Positions 43,949 to 53,379 of a DNA stretch of 64,000 bases are shown in pieces. The notes under the pieces were generated by a model that was not told the origin of the DNA, made no database searches, and saw nothing but the letters and a program-made list of their open reading frames with translations. Origin of the DNA: Zobellia russellii. GTDB lineage: Bacteria; Bacteroidota; Bacteroidia; Flavobacteriales; Flavobacteriaceae. Made by a program: the position numbers and the translations under genes. How positions within the stretch are numbered: position 1 is the stretch's first letter; each line of letters starts with the position of its first letter. The stretch spans positions 186,001 through 250,000 of the forward strand of contig NZ_JACSOI010000005.1 in NCBI RefSeq assembly GCF_018728565.1. The letters are read 5' to 3'.

Positions 43949-45337
43949 TTACAAACCTGCCACAGTTTTTATCTCTCCAATTATACGATCGGCAAGTTCG
44001 TCTGCTTGTGACTGACTCTTAGCTTCGGTATAAATACGGATAATTGGTTCTGTATTTGATTTTCTAAGGTGTACCCAATTTTCGGCAAAATCTATTTTTA
44101 CACCATCAATGGTAGATATTTCTTCGTTTTTATACTTTTCGGCCATGGCCTTAAGAATACCATCTACATCTAGACCCGGTGTTAACTGTATTTTCTTTTT
44201 GCTCATAAAGTACGAAGGGTAGCTTGCGCGAAGTTCTGCAACTGTTCCACCTTTTTCGGCCATAAGCATTAAGAATAAAGCAGTACCCACCAAAGAATCA
44301 CGGCCGTAGTGACTTTCAGGATAAATGATACCCCCGTTACCTTCACCACCAATAATGGCATTGTTCGCTTTCATTTTCGTAACCACATTAACCTCGCCCA
44401 CTGCTGCAGCTTCATAAGTGCCGCCATGCTTTTGGGTAATGTCCCGTAATGCACGTGAAGAAGAAAGGTTAGAAACCGTGTTTCCTTTGGTCTTGCCCAA
44501 AACGTAATCTGCACAGGCCACTAAAGTGTATTCTTCACCAAACATTTCGCCAGTGTTATCAATAAAAGCCAAACGGTCTACATCTGGGTCTACCACGATA
44601 CCAAAATCGGCTTTTTCTTTTACCACCAATTCACAGATATCCCCTAAATGTTCTGTTAAAGGCTCTGGGTTATGCGGAAAATGACCTGTTGGGTCACAAT
44701 ATAGTTTTACAACTTCAACACCAAGTTCTTCCAGTAGTTTTGGAATGGCAATTCCCCCTGTGGAATTTACCCCGTCTACTACTACCTTAAATTTTGCCTT
44801 GCGAATAGTATCTGCATCTACCAAAGATAAATCTAGAACTTCGTCAATATGAATGTCTATGTACGAATCGTTTTTGGTAATACTCCCTAGGTCATCAACC
44901 TCGGAGAAATCAAAATCTTCCTTTTCGGCTATATCCAAAATTTTAGCACCTTGGGCCGCATCTAAAAATTCGCCTTTTTCATTAAGAAGTTTAAGGGCGT
45001 TCCATTGTTTTGGATTGTGGCTGGCGGTTAAAATAATTCCACCATCGGCTTTTTCCAAAGGCACTGCTATTTCCACCGTAGGTGTAGTGGACAAATCTAA
45101 ATCAACAACATCTATTCCAAGACCTACTAAAGTAGATACTACAAGGTTTTGGATCATTTCACCTGAAAGGCGGGCATCTCTACCAATAACTACTTTTAAT
45201 TTTTCTTTTTTAGAATACGCTTTTAACCAAATACCATATGCTGCAGCAAATTTAACCGCATCTATAGGGGTTAAGTTATCTCCCGGGCTACCTCCAATAG
45301 TGCCTCGTATTCCTGAAATCGATTTTATTAATGTCAT
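43949..45337 (-). CDS. glmM: Phosphoglucosamine mutase
   Basis: 462 residues, an alpha-phosphohexomutase. It converts glucosamine-6-phosphate to glucosamine-1-phosphate for UDP-GlcNAc and hence wall and lipid A. All four signatures are present: phosphoserine Ser106 in LTASHNPKQWNALK, the metal loop VVDPDVDRLAF, the sugar loop GGEGNGGIIYP and the phosphate loop RKSNTEPIIRIYTEA. Phosphomannomutase activity is possible, as families overlap. A TATATTTG box at 45365-45358 lies just upstream. Confidence 0.9.
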   Translation of the reverse strand: MTLIKSISGIRGTIGGSPGDNLTPIDAVKFAAAYGIWLKAYSKKEKLKVVIGRDARLSGEMIQNLVVSTLVGLGIDVVDLDLSTTPTVEIAVPLEKADGGIILTASHNPKQWNALKLLNEKGEFLDAAQGAKILDIAEKEDFDFSEVDDLGSITKNDSYIDIHIDEVLDLSLVDADTIRKAKFKVVVDGVNSTGGIAIPKLLEELGVEVVKLYCDPTGHFPHNPEPLTEHLGDICELVVKEKADFGIVVDPDVDRLAFIDNTGEMFGEEYTLVACADYVLGKTKGNTVSNLSSSRALRDITQKHGGTYEAAAVGEVNVVTKMKANNAIIGGEGNGGIIYPESHYGRDSLVGTALFLMLMAEKGGTVAELRASYPSYFMSKKKIQLTPGLDVDGILKAMAEKYKNEEISTIDGVKIDFAENWVHLRKSNTEPIIRIYTEAKSQSQADELADRIIGEIKTVAGL

Positions 45338-45357
45338 ATTTTTTAAAATAGTTTCTG

Positions 45358-45365
45358 CAAATATA
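45358..45365 (-). promoter_or_regulatory. -7 box of glmM
   Basis: TATATTTG on the minus strand, 20 bases before the start codon. No clear TTTG at -33. Confidence 0.45.
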
Positions 45366-45383
45366 CAGGTCTAAGGCCAATAC

Positions 45384-45391
45384 TATGTTTG
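45384..45391 (+). promoter_or_regulatory. -7 box of the ACP phosphodiesterase gene
   Basis: TATGTTTG, 20 bases before the ATG at 45412. It overlaps the upstream in-frame ATG at 45385, which therefore is unlikely to be translated. Confidence 0.45.
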
Positions 45392-45411
45392 CAATTTGTA
45401 AATTCGAGCTT

Positions 45412-45996
45412 ATGAACTTTTTAGCACACATTTATCTCTCTTTTGACGACCCAGAAATTACTTTGGGAAATTTTATTGCGGACAGTATACGGGGCAATAA
45501 ATTTAAGCACCTGCCGGAAAGGGTTCAAAAGGGAATTCTATTGCACCGGGAAATTGATACGTTTACGGATACACATGAAATTCCTAAAATCAGTAGCAAG
45601 CGTTTGCATAAAAATTACAGCCACTATAGCCGGGTGATCGTAGATATTTTTTACGACCATTACCTTGCCAAGAACTGGAATACATATAGTAAAACACCTT
45701 TGGATGCCTATGTTGAGAATTTCTATGATCTACTGGAGGACAATTACCCTATTCTACCGGTGGGCGTACAACGCATGATGCCTTATATGATTTCGGATAA
45801 TTGGATATATAACTATTCCAAAATGGAGGGAATAGCAAAGGTATTGAAAGGCATGAACCGTAGGACCAACAATAAATCCAAAATGAATTTTGCTATTTTG
45901 GATCTGGAGGAACATTATGAAAAGTTTGAAGAAGAGTTTGCTGCTTTTTTTGATGAACTCATGGTGTTTTCAAAACAAAAATTTATTTCACTTTAA
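45412..45996 (+). CDS. Acyl carrier protein phosphodiesterase (AcpH, DUF479)
   Basis: 194 residues from the ATG at 45412; the longer frame begins inside the promoter box. The family start MNFLAHIYLSFDDP is intact, followed by GNFIADSIRG, GILLHREIDTFTDTH and VDIFYDHYLAKNW with its conserved His/Asp residues (an HD-like metal fold). It removes phosphopantetheine from holo-ACP, giving apo-ACP. The ACP it acts on is unknown; a secondary ACP is encoded at 10763. Divergent from glmM. Confidence 0.9.
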   Translation: MNFLAHIYLSFDDPEITLGNFIADSIRGNKFKHLPERVQKGILLHREIDTFTDTHEIPKISSKRLHKNYSHYSRVIVDIFYDHYLAKNWNTYSKTPLDAYVENFYDLLEDNYPILPVGVQRMMPYMISDNWIYNYSKMEGIAKVLKGMNRRTNNKSKMNFAILDLEEHYEKFEEEFAAFFDELMVFSKQKFISL

Positions 45997-46051
45997 TATC
46001 AAGGCAGATAGAAATTAATAAAAAAAGTACAATCCTTTAAACCGACCGCGT

Positions 46052-47755
46052 ATGAAACCAACACGTCTAATTCTATTGAAGACCCTTGTTCTCCTTCTTT
46101 TTGTCAATTGTAAAACCGAACCTCCAAAACCGGCAAAACCCACGGGTGTAGTCGCTGAGAAGGCTATGGTAGTTTCTGCTCGCGAAGAGGCGTCTACCAT
46201 AGGTGCTACAATTTTAAAACAAGGAGGAAATGCTTTTGACGCCATGGTTGCTACGGAGTTGGCACTGGTAGTATCCTATCCGTTCGCCGGAAATATAGGC
46301 GGTGGTGGTTTTATGGTATATCGCAAAGCGGATGGTTCTATAGGAGCATTGGATTACCGAGAAAAAGCACCATTATCCGCTACAAAAGATATGTATTTAG
46401 ATTCTCTGGGTAATGTTATTCCGGGTATGAGTACCAAGGGCGCTACCGCAGTTGGTGTTCCCGGAACGGTAGCCGGCATTGTAGAAGTACACAAGAAGTT
46501 CGGTTCTATGCCTTTAGAAGATATCCTTGCCCCTGTTATTGCTTTGGCAGATGAAGGTGTTATCATAACAGAGAAGCAAGCCGAAAGGTTCGCCAACTAT
46601 AAAGAGATAATTCTTGAGGTTAACGATAGTGTTACAACCTTCCCGATAGGCTGTAAAGCTGGCGATTTGGTAAAATACCCTGCATTGGCAAATACACTCA
46701 GGCGCATAGCTAAAGATGGCAGGGACGGTTTCTACAAAGGGGAAACCGCAAAAATATTAGCGTCTTTCATTCAGGAAAAAGGTGGATTTGTCACCGAAGA
46801 AGATTTGGAGCAATATGAGGCCCGCTGGCGCGAACCTGTCGTTTTTGATTACAAAGACCTTCACATTATATCTATGAGTCCGCCTAGCAGCGGAGGTATG
46901 ACCATCAACCAAATTTTGAGGATGATGGAACCGTATGACGTTGCCAAATTTGGGCACAATTCCGAAAAGACCGTTCAATTGTTTACAGAAGCTGCGCGCC
47001 GTGCCTATGCTGACCGTAACTACTGGTTGGGCGACCCTGATTTTGTGAGCATCCCAATGGACCAACTTCTAAGTCCCGAATATCTGGATGAACGCATGGC
47101 CGATTTTTCTTTTGATAAAGCAACAAAATCCGAGGACATTCGTGAAGGTAACTTTCAAATGGCCGAAAGTATGGAAACTACCCACTACTCCATTGTAGAT
47201 GCGGAGGGCAATGCGGTTTCCGTAACTACCACTTTAAATGGAGCTTATGGTTCAAAGCTGTATTGTGATGAACTTGGCTTTTTCTTGAACAATGAAATGG
47301 ACGATTTTAGTGCCAAGGCCGGTGTACCCAATATGTTCGGTCTGGTTGGTGCCGAGGCCAATGCCATTGCACCAGGTAAGCGTATGCTTAGCAGTATGAC
47401 CCCTACCATTGTAGAAAAGGATGGTAAACTTTGGATGGTAGTTGGTACGCCCGGAGGTTCTACAATAATTACTGCAGTGGCCCAGACCATTCTAAACGGA
47501 TATGAGTTTAATATGAGCATGCAAGAGGCGGTAAACGCCCCTCGTTTTCACCACCAATGGTTACCGGACGTGGTTATATTTGAGCCCGAAGGCTTTTCGG
47601 AAGAACTTAAAGAGAATTTAAAAGCTAAGGGTTACCATATTAATGAAGACCGTACCCCTATAATTGGAAAGGTAGACGCCATACGTGTATTGCCCGATGG
47701 AACTTTAGAAGGTGGAGCGGATAAACGAGGTGATGATACCGCGGTAGGATTTTAG
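46052..47755 (+). CDS. ggt: Gamma-glutamyltransferase, lipoprotein form
   Basis: 567 residues. It cleaves the gamma-glutamyl bond of glutathione and related peptides and matures by self-cleavage at the catalytic Thr in METTHYSIVDAEGNAVSVT (near residue 376). GNIGGGGFMVYR, SPPSSGGMTINQ and the late GTPGGSTIITAV loop are present. The N-terminus (KTLVLLLFVNC, Cys15-16 region) is a lipoprotein signal, so the enzyme is probably tethered to the envelope rather than free. A small anchored protein gene follows after 9 bases and may be co-transcribed. Confidence 0.93.
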   Translation: MKPTRLILLKTLVLLLFVNCKTEPPKPAKPTGVVAEKAMVVSAREEASTIGATILKQGGNAFDAMVATELALVVSYPFAGNIGGGGFMVYRKADGSIGALDYREKAPLSATKDMYLDSLGNVIPGMSTKGATAVGVPGTVAGIVEVHKKFGSMPLEDILAPVIALADEGVIITEKQAERFANYKEIILEVNDSVTTFPIGCKAGDLVKYPALANTLRRIAKDGRDGFYKGETAKILASFIQEKGGFVTEEDLEQYEARWREPVVFDYKDLHIISMSPPSSGGMTINQILRMMEPYDVAKFGHNSEKTVQLFTEAARRAYADRNYWLGDPDFVSIPMDQLLSPEYLDERMADFSFDKATKSEDIREGNFQMAESMETTHYSIVDAEGNAVSVTTTLNGAYGSKLYCDELGFFLNNEMDDFSAKAGVPNMFGLVGAEANAIAPGKRMLSSMTPTIVEKDGKLWMVVGTPGGSTIITAVAQTILNGYEFNMSMQEAVNAPRFHHQWLPDVVIFEPEGFSEELKENLKAKGYHINEDRTPIIGKVDAIRVLPDGTLEGGADKRGDDTAVGF

Positions 47756-47764
47756 AGCATTTAG

Positions 47765-48481
47765 ATGATAAAAAGAATATTGAAGGTTGTGGGGAAGGGA
47801 ATCTTAATCCTTTCCGCCATTTTGCTTATTGGATTTGGAATTGTTTATTTAATCTATAATAAACCTCTACCAAAAGGGATTTCCGGTACAGAGGCCGATG
47901 CCTTGGCCGAAAAAATGCTAAAGGCTGCTAATAACGAAGCGTATAAGAACACCAACTATTTAGAATGGAGTTTTGCCAATGGTGCACATTCCTATAAGTG
48001 GGACAAGATAAACGGAGAGGTGGATGTAAAATGGGATGCCTATCGCATACTATTGAACCTAAAACACCCCAACAAAAGCAAGGTGTTTGAAAATGAAGCC
48101 GAGGTTATTGGCAACTCCCGAAAAGAACTTATTACCAAGGCCGAAGGTTATTTCAATAATGATTCCTTTTGGTTAGTGGCCCCGTTTAAAGTTTTTGACC
48201 AAGGCACACAACGTAGTGTGGTACACTTAAAAGACGGTACCAAAGCACTTATGATTACCTATTCTTCTGGTGGTAGTACACCCGGAGATTCTTATCTCTG
48301 GCATTTAGGACCTAACGGATTACCCGAAAGCTACCAAATGTGGGTGAGCATTATTCCGATAGGCGGACTTAAAGCGACATGGGATGACTGGAAGATTATG
48401 GAAACCGGTGCTTTCTTACCAACTTCCCATAAACTAGGACCCATGACTTTGGATATGGGTGAGGTTAGAGGGTATAATTAA
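47765..48481 (+). CDS. Membrane-anchored protein of unknown function
   Basis: 238 residues. One N-terminal transmembrane segment (GILILSAILLIGFGIVYLIY) anchors a soluble domain rich in Trp, Tyr and Gly (NYLEWSFANGAHSYKWDK, DSYLWHLGPNGLPESYQMW, LKATWDDWK). The layout suggests a beta-rich lipid- or sugar-binding domain outside the inner membrane, but no family is firmly recognised. It follows ggt by 9 bases and is convergent with the MBL hydrolase gene, 6 bases away. Confidence 0.72.
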   Translation: MIKRILKVVGKGILILSAILLIGFGIVYLIYNKPLPKGISGTEADALAEKMLKAANNEAYKNTNYLEWSFANGAHSYKWDKINGEVDVKWDAYRILLNLKHPNKSKVFENEAEVIGNSRKELITKAEGYFNNDSFWLVAPFKVFDQGTQRSVVHLKDGTKALMITYSSGGSTPGDSYLWHLGPNGLPESYQMWVSIIPIGGLKATWDDWKIMETGAFLPTSHKLGPMTLDMGEVRGYN

Positions 48482-48487
48482 TACTCA

Positions 48488-49621
48488 TCAAAGGTTTTTC
48501 CACCAATTGGCATAGGTGCTAACGGAATCCGAAACTATAATTTCTTGCCCTATTTGTGGTGCAATTACCTTTAGGTTCAACTCTAAAGCTTTTGCCTCAA
48601 CCCGTTTAATAGGGTCTTTCCAATCGTGAAGTGCCAATTTGAAACCTCCCCAATGTATGGGCATTATTTTTTCGGCTTTTACATCCAATCCCGCTTGTGC
48701 CGTTTCTTCGGGCATCATATGTATATCCGGCCACATTTCGTCATATTGTCCGCATTCCATTAACGCCAAATCAAAAGGGCCATATTTCTCGCCTATTTCT
48801 TTAAAGTGCGGTGCATAACCACTGTCTCCACTAAAATAAATATTTTCATCTAAAGATTGTACGACCCAAGAACTCCAAAGTGTACTTTGGCTGTTGTCTA
48901 ATTTTCTTCCAGAAAAATGCTGGGCCGGCGTACAGACCAATGTTATGTTCTGCAATTGTTTTTCCTCCCACCAATCCATCTCTGTTATCTTATCTGCAGG
49001 AATTCCCCATGCTTCCAAATGAACCCCTAGCCCAAGTGGTACAAAATAGTGGTCAGTTTTATCCTTTATCGCTAAAATGGTCTCATAATCCAAATGGTCA
49101 TAATGGTCATGGGAGAAAATGACCGCATCAATGGTGGGCAACTTTTGTACGTCCAAAGGCATTTCTCTATTAAAGCGCTCATCTCCCAGCCATGGGTGTG
49201 GCGCAGGAACCATACCGAACATGGGATCCAGAAGAATGTTCTTGCCCTCCATTTGCAACAAAAATGAGGAATGTCCAAACCACACTAATCTGGCTTTACT
49301 CCTATAATCGGCTACTTGGACGGAATCTAGTTTCTCAACTTTTAAATCTTCCTTAGGTCTGCCATTTGGAACGTTGGCCGTAAAAAAGGTATAAGCAAGA
49401 CTCAAGGTTTCCCCTAGGCTTAAATCTTTTGGAACGGCTTTGACATTAATGAACTTTCCGTCTTTAAACTGATTTGAGTTCTCGTACACCACTTGCCTTT
49501 CTTGGCCAACATCACCACCAAAACTTGGATAAAAACTATTGAACAATAGGTATGCAATTACCAATACGCCAATTCCTATTAGAACTGCAAATACCACCTT
49601 CTTCAAAATTTTTATCAGCAT
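48488..49621 (-). CDS. MBL-fold metallohydrolase (NAPE-PLD/UlaG-like), membrane-anchored
   Basis: 377 residues. An N-terminal hydrophobic anchor (VVFAVLIGIGVLVIAYLLF) precedes the metallo-beta-lactamase domain: SSFLLQMEGKNILLDP, the metal motif FSHDHYDHLDYE, then TPAQHFSGR, YFSGDSGY and PIHWGGFKL. The motif order matches N-acylphosphatidylethanolamine phospholipase D-like proteins, which cleave phospholipid head groups; the UlaG lactonase group is the alternative. A TATTTTTG box lies at 49648-49641 on the minus strand. Confidence 0.87.
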   Translation of the reverse strand: MLIKILKKVVFAVLIGIGVLVIAYLLFNSFYPSFGGDVGQERQVVYENSNQFKDGKFINVKAVPKDLSLGETLSLAYTFFTANVPNGRPKEDLKVEKLDSVQVADYRSKARLVWFGHSSFLLQMEGKNILLDPMFGMVPAPHPWLGDERFNREMPLDVQKLPTIDAVIFSHDHYDHLDYETILAIKDKTDHYFVPLGLGVHLEAWGIPADKITEMDWWEEKQLQNITLVCTPAQHFSGRKLDNSQSTLWSSWVVQSLDENIYFSGDSGYAPHFKEIGEKYGPFDLALMECGQYDEMWPDIHMMPEETAQAGLDVKAEKIMPIHWGGFKLALHDWKDPIKRVEAKALELNLKVIAPQIGQEIIVSDSVSTYANWWKNL

Positions 49622-49679
49622 ATTGAATCAAATATTTTTGCAAAAATAGGGTTTGCCCGAAATATACTAGACCCATAAC

Positions 49680-50126
49680 TTAATTCAATTTTCTATAAAC
49701 CTCAATATTCTTAAAAACGGTATCGTTGCGCTCATAAGTATTTATCTGCTTATAAGTGTTGTTACTGCGTTCTATGGGAATTACATACGTATTTACATCA
49801 CTCTGCATAGACTTGGACATTGAAGTCAGGGTTTCTGTAATAGTATCATTTTTAAAAGTGTAGGTACCATAGCCATGCCATTCAGATGCATCCGCAGCTG
49901 GGTCCGTATTCCAGATAACATGTCCGTCTAAATAGATTTTATGTTGCACTTTACTGGTGTCAACACTTAGCGTATCTCCGTTACCTAGGTTATAGAAATG
50001 GCTTAATTCCCACACACCATCAATCGGGCTGGAATTTACAGAAGGCTTATTCACGCGAGATGTACAGCAAGTGAATAGAAATACTATAGCAAAAAGTAAC
50101 GCCTTAACAGGGATTTGCTTTTTCAT
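49680..50126 (-). CDS. Lipoprotein of unknown function (lipocalin-like)
   Basis: 148 residues. The signal is LLFAIVFLFTCC, with two adjacent Cys before TSR; lipidation is likely at one of them. The mature part opens with SSPIDGVWELSHFYNLGNGD and continues as short strands (WHGYGTYTFKNDTITETL). The GVWEL entry resembles lipocalin-type lipoproteins in Bacteroidota. No other family. Single gene; a short TCGTGGG/CCCACGA hairpin without a T tract lies upstream at 50161-50179. Confidence 0.65.
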   Translation of the reverse strand: MKKQIPVKALLFAIVFLFTCCTSRVNKPSVNSSPIDGVWELSHFYNLGNGDTLSVDTSKVQHKIYLDGHVIWNTDPAADASEWHGYGTYTFKNDTITETLTSMSKSMQSDVNTYVIPIERSNNTYKQINTYERNDTVFKNIEVYRKLN

Positions 50127-50199
50127 GATTGGAGGTGGGTGGTTAACAGGTTAGGTATTCTCGTGGGCTCTTCCCACGAAAATGGTATCACCCATAAAG

Positions 50200-50577
50200 T
50201 TAACCTAAAAGTTTTTCACTTAGGAATTTTCCCACCTTTTTAATGTTTAGTGATTTTCTGAATTTGATTTCAAATACCCCTACTCCGCTCACCCAAATCT
50301 TAAAATCACTATCGCCATCAAAAGTGCCGGCAGTTTCAACTGAAAACGAGCTTATTTTTGAGTAAGGGAAAGACTTAAACTCCTTCTTACTTCCGGTAAG
50401 TCCATGAACATCCATAGCTATGATTCTTTTAGAGGTAAACCAAACTTTGTCACGAACATGGGAATAGGCCAATTCTATTTCTTCGTTGTCTATAAGAATG
50501 TCCGCTACTTTGGCCCTACTGGCTTCTAAATTATCTTCTTTGGTAACGCTAAAAGTTACTAGTAAATCAATTTTCAT
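50200..50577 (-). CDS. Bacterial PH-domain protein
   Basis: 125 residues, a single bacterial pleckstrin-homology-like domain: VADILIDNEEIELAYSHVRDKVWFTSKRIIAMD, KEFKSFPYSKISSFSVETAGTFDGDSDFKIWVSG and the C-terminal helix IKKVGKFLSEKLLG. Cytoplasmic. These domains form ring-shaped oligomers; their ligands are unknown. It starts 12 bases after the DinB gene and is likely its co-transcribed neighbour, the last of three minus-strand genes. Confidence 0.8.
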   Translation of the reverse strand: MKIDLLVTFSVTKEDNLEASRAKVADILIDNEEIELAYSHVRDKVWFTSKRIIAMDVHGLTGSKKEFKSFPYSKISSFSVETAGTFDGDSDFKIWVSGVGVFEIKFRKSLNIKKVGKFLSEKLLG

Positions 50578-50588
50578 AGGGTGTTTGT

Positions 50589-51131
50589 TTATTGAAAAAG
50601 AACGTATCTAGGCGGCGTAAGTCCATTTAAACGCATAGAAACAAGCATTTGTGCTCTGTGATGGGTGATGTGATCTGCAAGCAACATCAAAATTTGCCGT
50701 TTATTCCTATTAAGACCAAAGTAGTCCAAATGGTCATCTAATTGAGTGGTATCAAACTCACCTATTAACTTAATGGTTTCATCAAATGTGCTATTAATTA
50801 GTGCTATCATTTCAGCTTTGGACTTTGAACTAACTTTAAAAATGGTGTCCGTTTGCCAGTCTCTGGATGCCCTGCCTCCTAACAAAGATTGACTGTGCCA
50901 ATCCATGGCATAGCCAATATGCAGCAAATTCTCTGCAAAACTTAGGGATTCCGGTGTGGCCTTAAAACTATACTTGTTTTCCGGCATGGTTTCCGCTACC
51001 AGAACTATGTATTTACGCGAATTTTCCAACCGTTCCAAATAGTCATTTATATAGCTGTCTCCTTGCGCAAAAAGAGGTGGTGTTGCCAGACCAAAGAATA
51101 TTAAGACCGCACAAATCATTAGGTTCTTCAT
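50589..51131 (-). CDS. DinB-like four-helix protein, secreted
   Basis: 180 residues. A signal peptide (ICAVLIFFGLATPPLFAQ) precedes a DinB/YfiT four-helix bundle. The putative metal His residues are spread as in the family: YAMDWHSQSLLGG in helix 2 and DHITHHRAQMLVSM in the last helix. Characterised relatives include bacillithiol- and mycothiol-dependent transferases. Export to the periplasm is less usual. It lies five bases after the DUF1801 gene. Catalysis unproven. Confidence 0.85.
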   Translation of the reverse strand: MKNLMICAVLIFFGLATPPLFAQGDSYINDYLERLENSRKYIVLVAETMPENKYSFKATPESLSFAENLLHIGYAMDWHSQSLLGGRASRDWQTDTIFKVSSKSKAEMIALINSTFDETIKLIGEFDTTQLDDHLDYFGLNRNKRQILMLLADHITHHRAQMLVSMRLNGLTPPRYVLFQ

Positions 51132-51136
51132 GGTTT

Positions 51137-51508
51137 CTAATTTTTTAATAATTCAACCCGGTACTTTACCATTCGTATGATAAGTTCTTTGGGTAAAGGT
51201 TTGTTTAATGGAAACTGAACCGAACCTTTAGCACGTTTGTATTCGGTCAATTCCGAGTCGAATTTTTCTATGGTTGTCGGGTGCGGATAAAACCCAACGT
51301 GCTTCTTATAGCCCGCAATCATAATCTGTTGTTCACGCTTCCCATTTTCGATTAAAGCATAAGCCGGAATGTTGTAGTTAAGCAATTCCGTTGCATTGGG
51401 TTCTGCTTTTAGAATACAGGTTTTTAGTTCCAAAAGCATGTTTTTTACGTTCTCCGGTTGAGCGTCAAAATATGCATCCACATTTTTAAATTCTACTTTT
51501 TCACTCAT
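51137..51508 (-). CDS. DUF1801 (YdhG/YdeI-like) protein
   Basis: 123 residues from the ATG at 51508; the ten-codon longer frame adds nothing typical. The single domain is recognisable from VDAYFDAQPENVKNMLLELK, LLNYNIPAYALIENG, MIAGYKKHVGFYP and the C-terminal RAKGSVQFPLNKPLP with RMVKYRVELLKN. A frataxin-like fold is known for the family; a Bacillus member was reported as an iron chaperone. First of three close minus-strand genes with DinB and PH-domain proteins. Confidence 0.86.
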   Translation of the reverse strand: MSEKVEFKNVDAYFDAQPENVKNMLLELKTCILKAEPNATELLNYNIPAYALIENGKREQQIMIAGYKKHVGFYPHPTTIEKFDSELTEYKRAKGSVQFPLNKPLPKELIIRMVKYRVELLKN

Positions 51509-51594
51509 TTGTAGGCCTGTTTTATGACTTATCAATGCTCTGTAGAATGGTTACTGGTGTTGTACACAGTTATTGATTCAGTTTAAAAGTATAT

Positions 51595-53310
51595 TCACCT
51601 AACTTTTTCATCATCAAAAACTACTTCTCCTCCAATAACTGTCATAGCGACCTTGGTTTCTAAGATTTGATTTTCGGGAATTGTCATTATATTTTTGTCA
51701 AGTATAGTGAAATCTGCCCATTTTCCAACTTCTATACTCCCTTTGTCATTTTCTTGAAATGCAGCGTAAGCGGCATCCAATGTATAAGATTTTAGTGCTT
51801 GATTTCTTGTCATTTTCTGTAGCGGCTCGTAACCACCATCAGGCATGCCTTTTAGAGTTTTTCTGGATACTGACGCATAAAAGCCAGCCATAGGATCAAT
51901 GGGTTCTACGGGTGCATCGGTTCCGTTCACAATCTTTGCTCCAGACTTTAATAAGGTCTGCCATATATAGGCACCTTCTGTAACACGTTTCTCTCCTAGA
52001 CGATCAATGGCCCAAGGTCTATCCGATGACATATGGATAGCCTGCATTGCAAGAATAACATCCAATTCAGCAACCCTAACAATGTCCGCTGGATCAAAAT
52101 GTTGGGCATGTTCTATTCTAAATCTTGCATCTTTTGGACTATTTGTAGATTCAGTCCTAAATGTGTTCTCATAAATATCCAAAACCTCACGAGTTGCCCT
52201 GTCTCCTATGGCATGTATACCCACTTGAAAACCATTTTTGTAGGCATTATTGACAATTTTATTAATATCCTCTAACGGAGTAACATTATGACCATGCTCT
52301 CCCGGCGCATCTGTATATTCTTCCAATAACCAGGCACCTCTAGAGCCTAAAGCCCCATCTGCCATTAGTTTAATAGATCTGATGGTTAGTTGATTGTCAT
52401 ATAAGTTCTCTTGAATACCTTTCTTAAAACAATATTCCAAAAGTTCAGGTTGTGTTCCGCGAAGCATAACATACAGCCTTAGTTTAATTAGGTTTTGTGA
52501 GGCCATTTCTTCATAAAGGGTTACCATATAGCCCCCCGAACCTGCATCATGAAATCCGGTGATACCATTTTTATAGCACTCTTCTAAAGCTAGAATTAAT
52601 GTCTCTTTTACATCTTCCTTTGTAGGTTCAGGTAAAAACTTGAACACTAAATCTCCTGCAGTTTCATTAAGAATTCCGGTGGGTTCACCATTTGAATCTA
52701 AAACTATTTCGCCGCCATCCGGTTGAGGTGTCTTTGAATTTATACCTGCAATATCCATCGCTTTATGGTTTATAATTATGATATGTCCAGAAGCATGTAC
52801 AAGAATAACAGGATGATCTGGTACGGCAGCAGATAGTAACTTATTTGTAGGATACCCATTAACTAATGTAGGTTTTGTAATCCACTTATCATGATGCCAT
52901 CCGTTAGCTATAATCCATTCTCCTTTTGGCGTGCTTTTTGCTTTTTCAGCAACTTTTTTAATGGCCTCCTCATAACTCGTAGTTCCACTCAAGTCAACTT
53001 CCAATAAATTAAGACCAATACCATACAAATGGGCATGCCCCTCTATTAAACCAGGAACCATGGTCTTGCCTTTTAAATCAAAAAGTTGGGTTTTATCCCC
53101 TTTTAACTTCATGATATCTTCCTTACTTCCCACAGACAGAATTGAATCGGCTTTTACGGCCACAGCTTCCACCATAGGGCTGTTATCGTTCATGGTATAA
53201 ATCTCTCCATTAAAATAAATTTGATCTGCCAATGTGCCAAGTTCACTGGTTTGTGCCTTTGAGATTACGGTAATAAGTAAAAAGAAAATAAGTAATTGCG
53301 TTGATTTCAT
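51595..53310 (-). CDS. Secreted amidohydrolase (YtcJ-like)
   Basis: 571 residues. A signal peptide (QLLIFFLLITVISKAQ) precedes an amidohydrolase of the YtcJ/TIM-barrel type: the beta-sandwich start ADQIYFNGEIYTMNDN, the HxH metal motif LIEGHAHLYG, FQVGIHAIGDRATREVLDIY, RIEHAQHFDP and NGTDAPVEPIDPM with the Asp ligand. It hydrolyses a C-N bond in a small molecule, perhaps an N-acyl or formamide compound. Substrate unknown. It stands alone at the edge of the accessory island. Confidence 0.9.
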   Translation of the reverse strand: MKSTQLLIFFLLITVISKAQTSELGTLADQIYFNGEIYTMNDNSPMVEAVAVKADSILSVGSKEDIMKLKGDKTQLFDLKGKTMVPGLIEGHAHLYGIGLNLLEVDLSGTTSYEEAIKKVAEKAKSTPKGEWIIANGWHHDKWITKPTLVNGYPTNKLLSAAVPDHPVILVHASGHIIIINHKAMDIAGINSKTPQPDGGEIVLDSNGEPTGILNETAGDLVFKFLPEPTKEDVKETLILALEECYKNGITGFHDAGSGGYMVTLYEEMASQNLIKLRLYVMLRGTQPELLEYCFKKGIQENLYDNQLTIRSIKLMADGALGSRGAWLLEEYTDAPGEHGHNVTPLEDINKIVNNAYKNGFQVGIHAIGDRATREVLDIYENTFRTESTNSPKDARFRIEHAQHFDPADIVRVAELDVILAMQAIHMSSDRPWAIDRLGEKRVTEGAYIWQTLLKSGAKIVNGTDAPVEPIDPMAGFYASVSRKTLKGMPDGGYEPLQKMTRNQALKSYTLDAAYAAFQENDKGSIEVGKWADFTILDKNIMTIPENQILETKVAMTVIGGEVVFDDEKVR

Positions 53311-53379
53311 TTTGTGTTTGTTTGGAGTCCAAGATTATTAGACTTGTTTAAAGTTTGGTTATAAATTTTAAATTGTGCC

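Noticed and set aside
44853-45374. A 173-codon plus-strand open frame opposite glmM
   Set aside because: Antisense shadow of glmM; serine/proline-rich translation, no motifs.
50161-50179. TCGTGGG/CCCACGA hairpin as a terminator
   Set aside because: The stem is perfect but has no T tract on either strand; left as a hairpin of unknown use.
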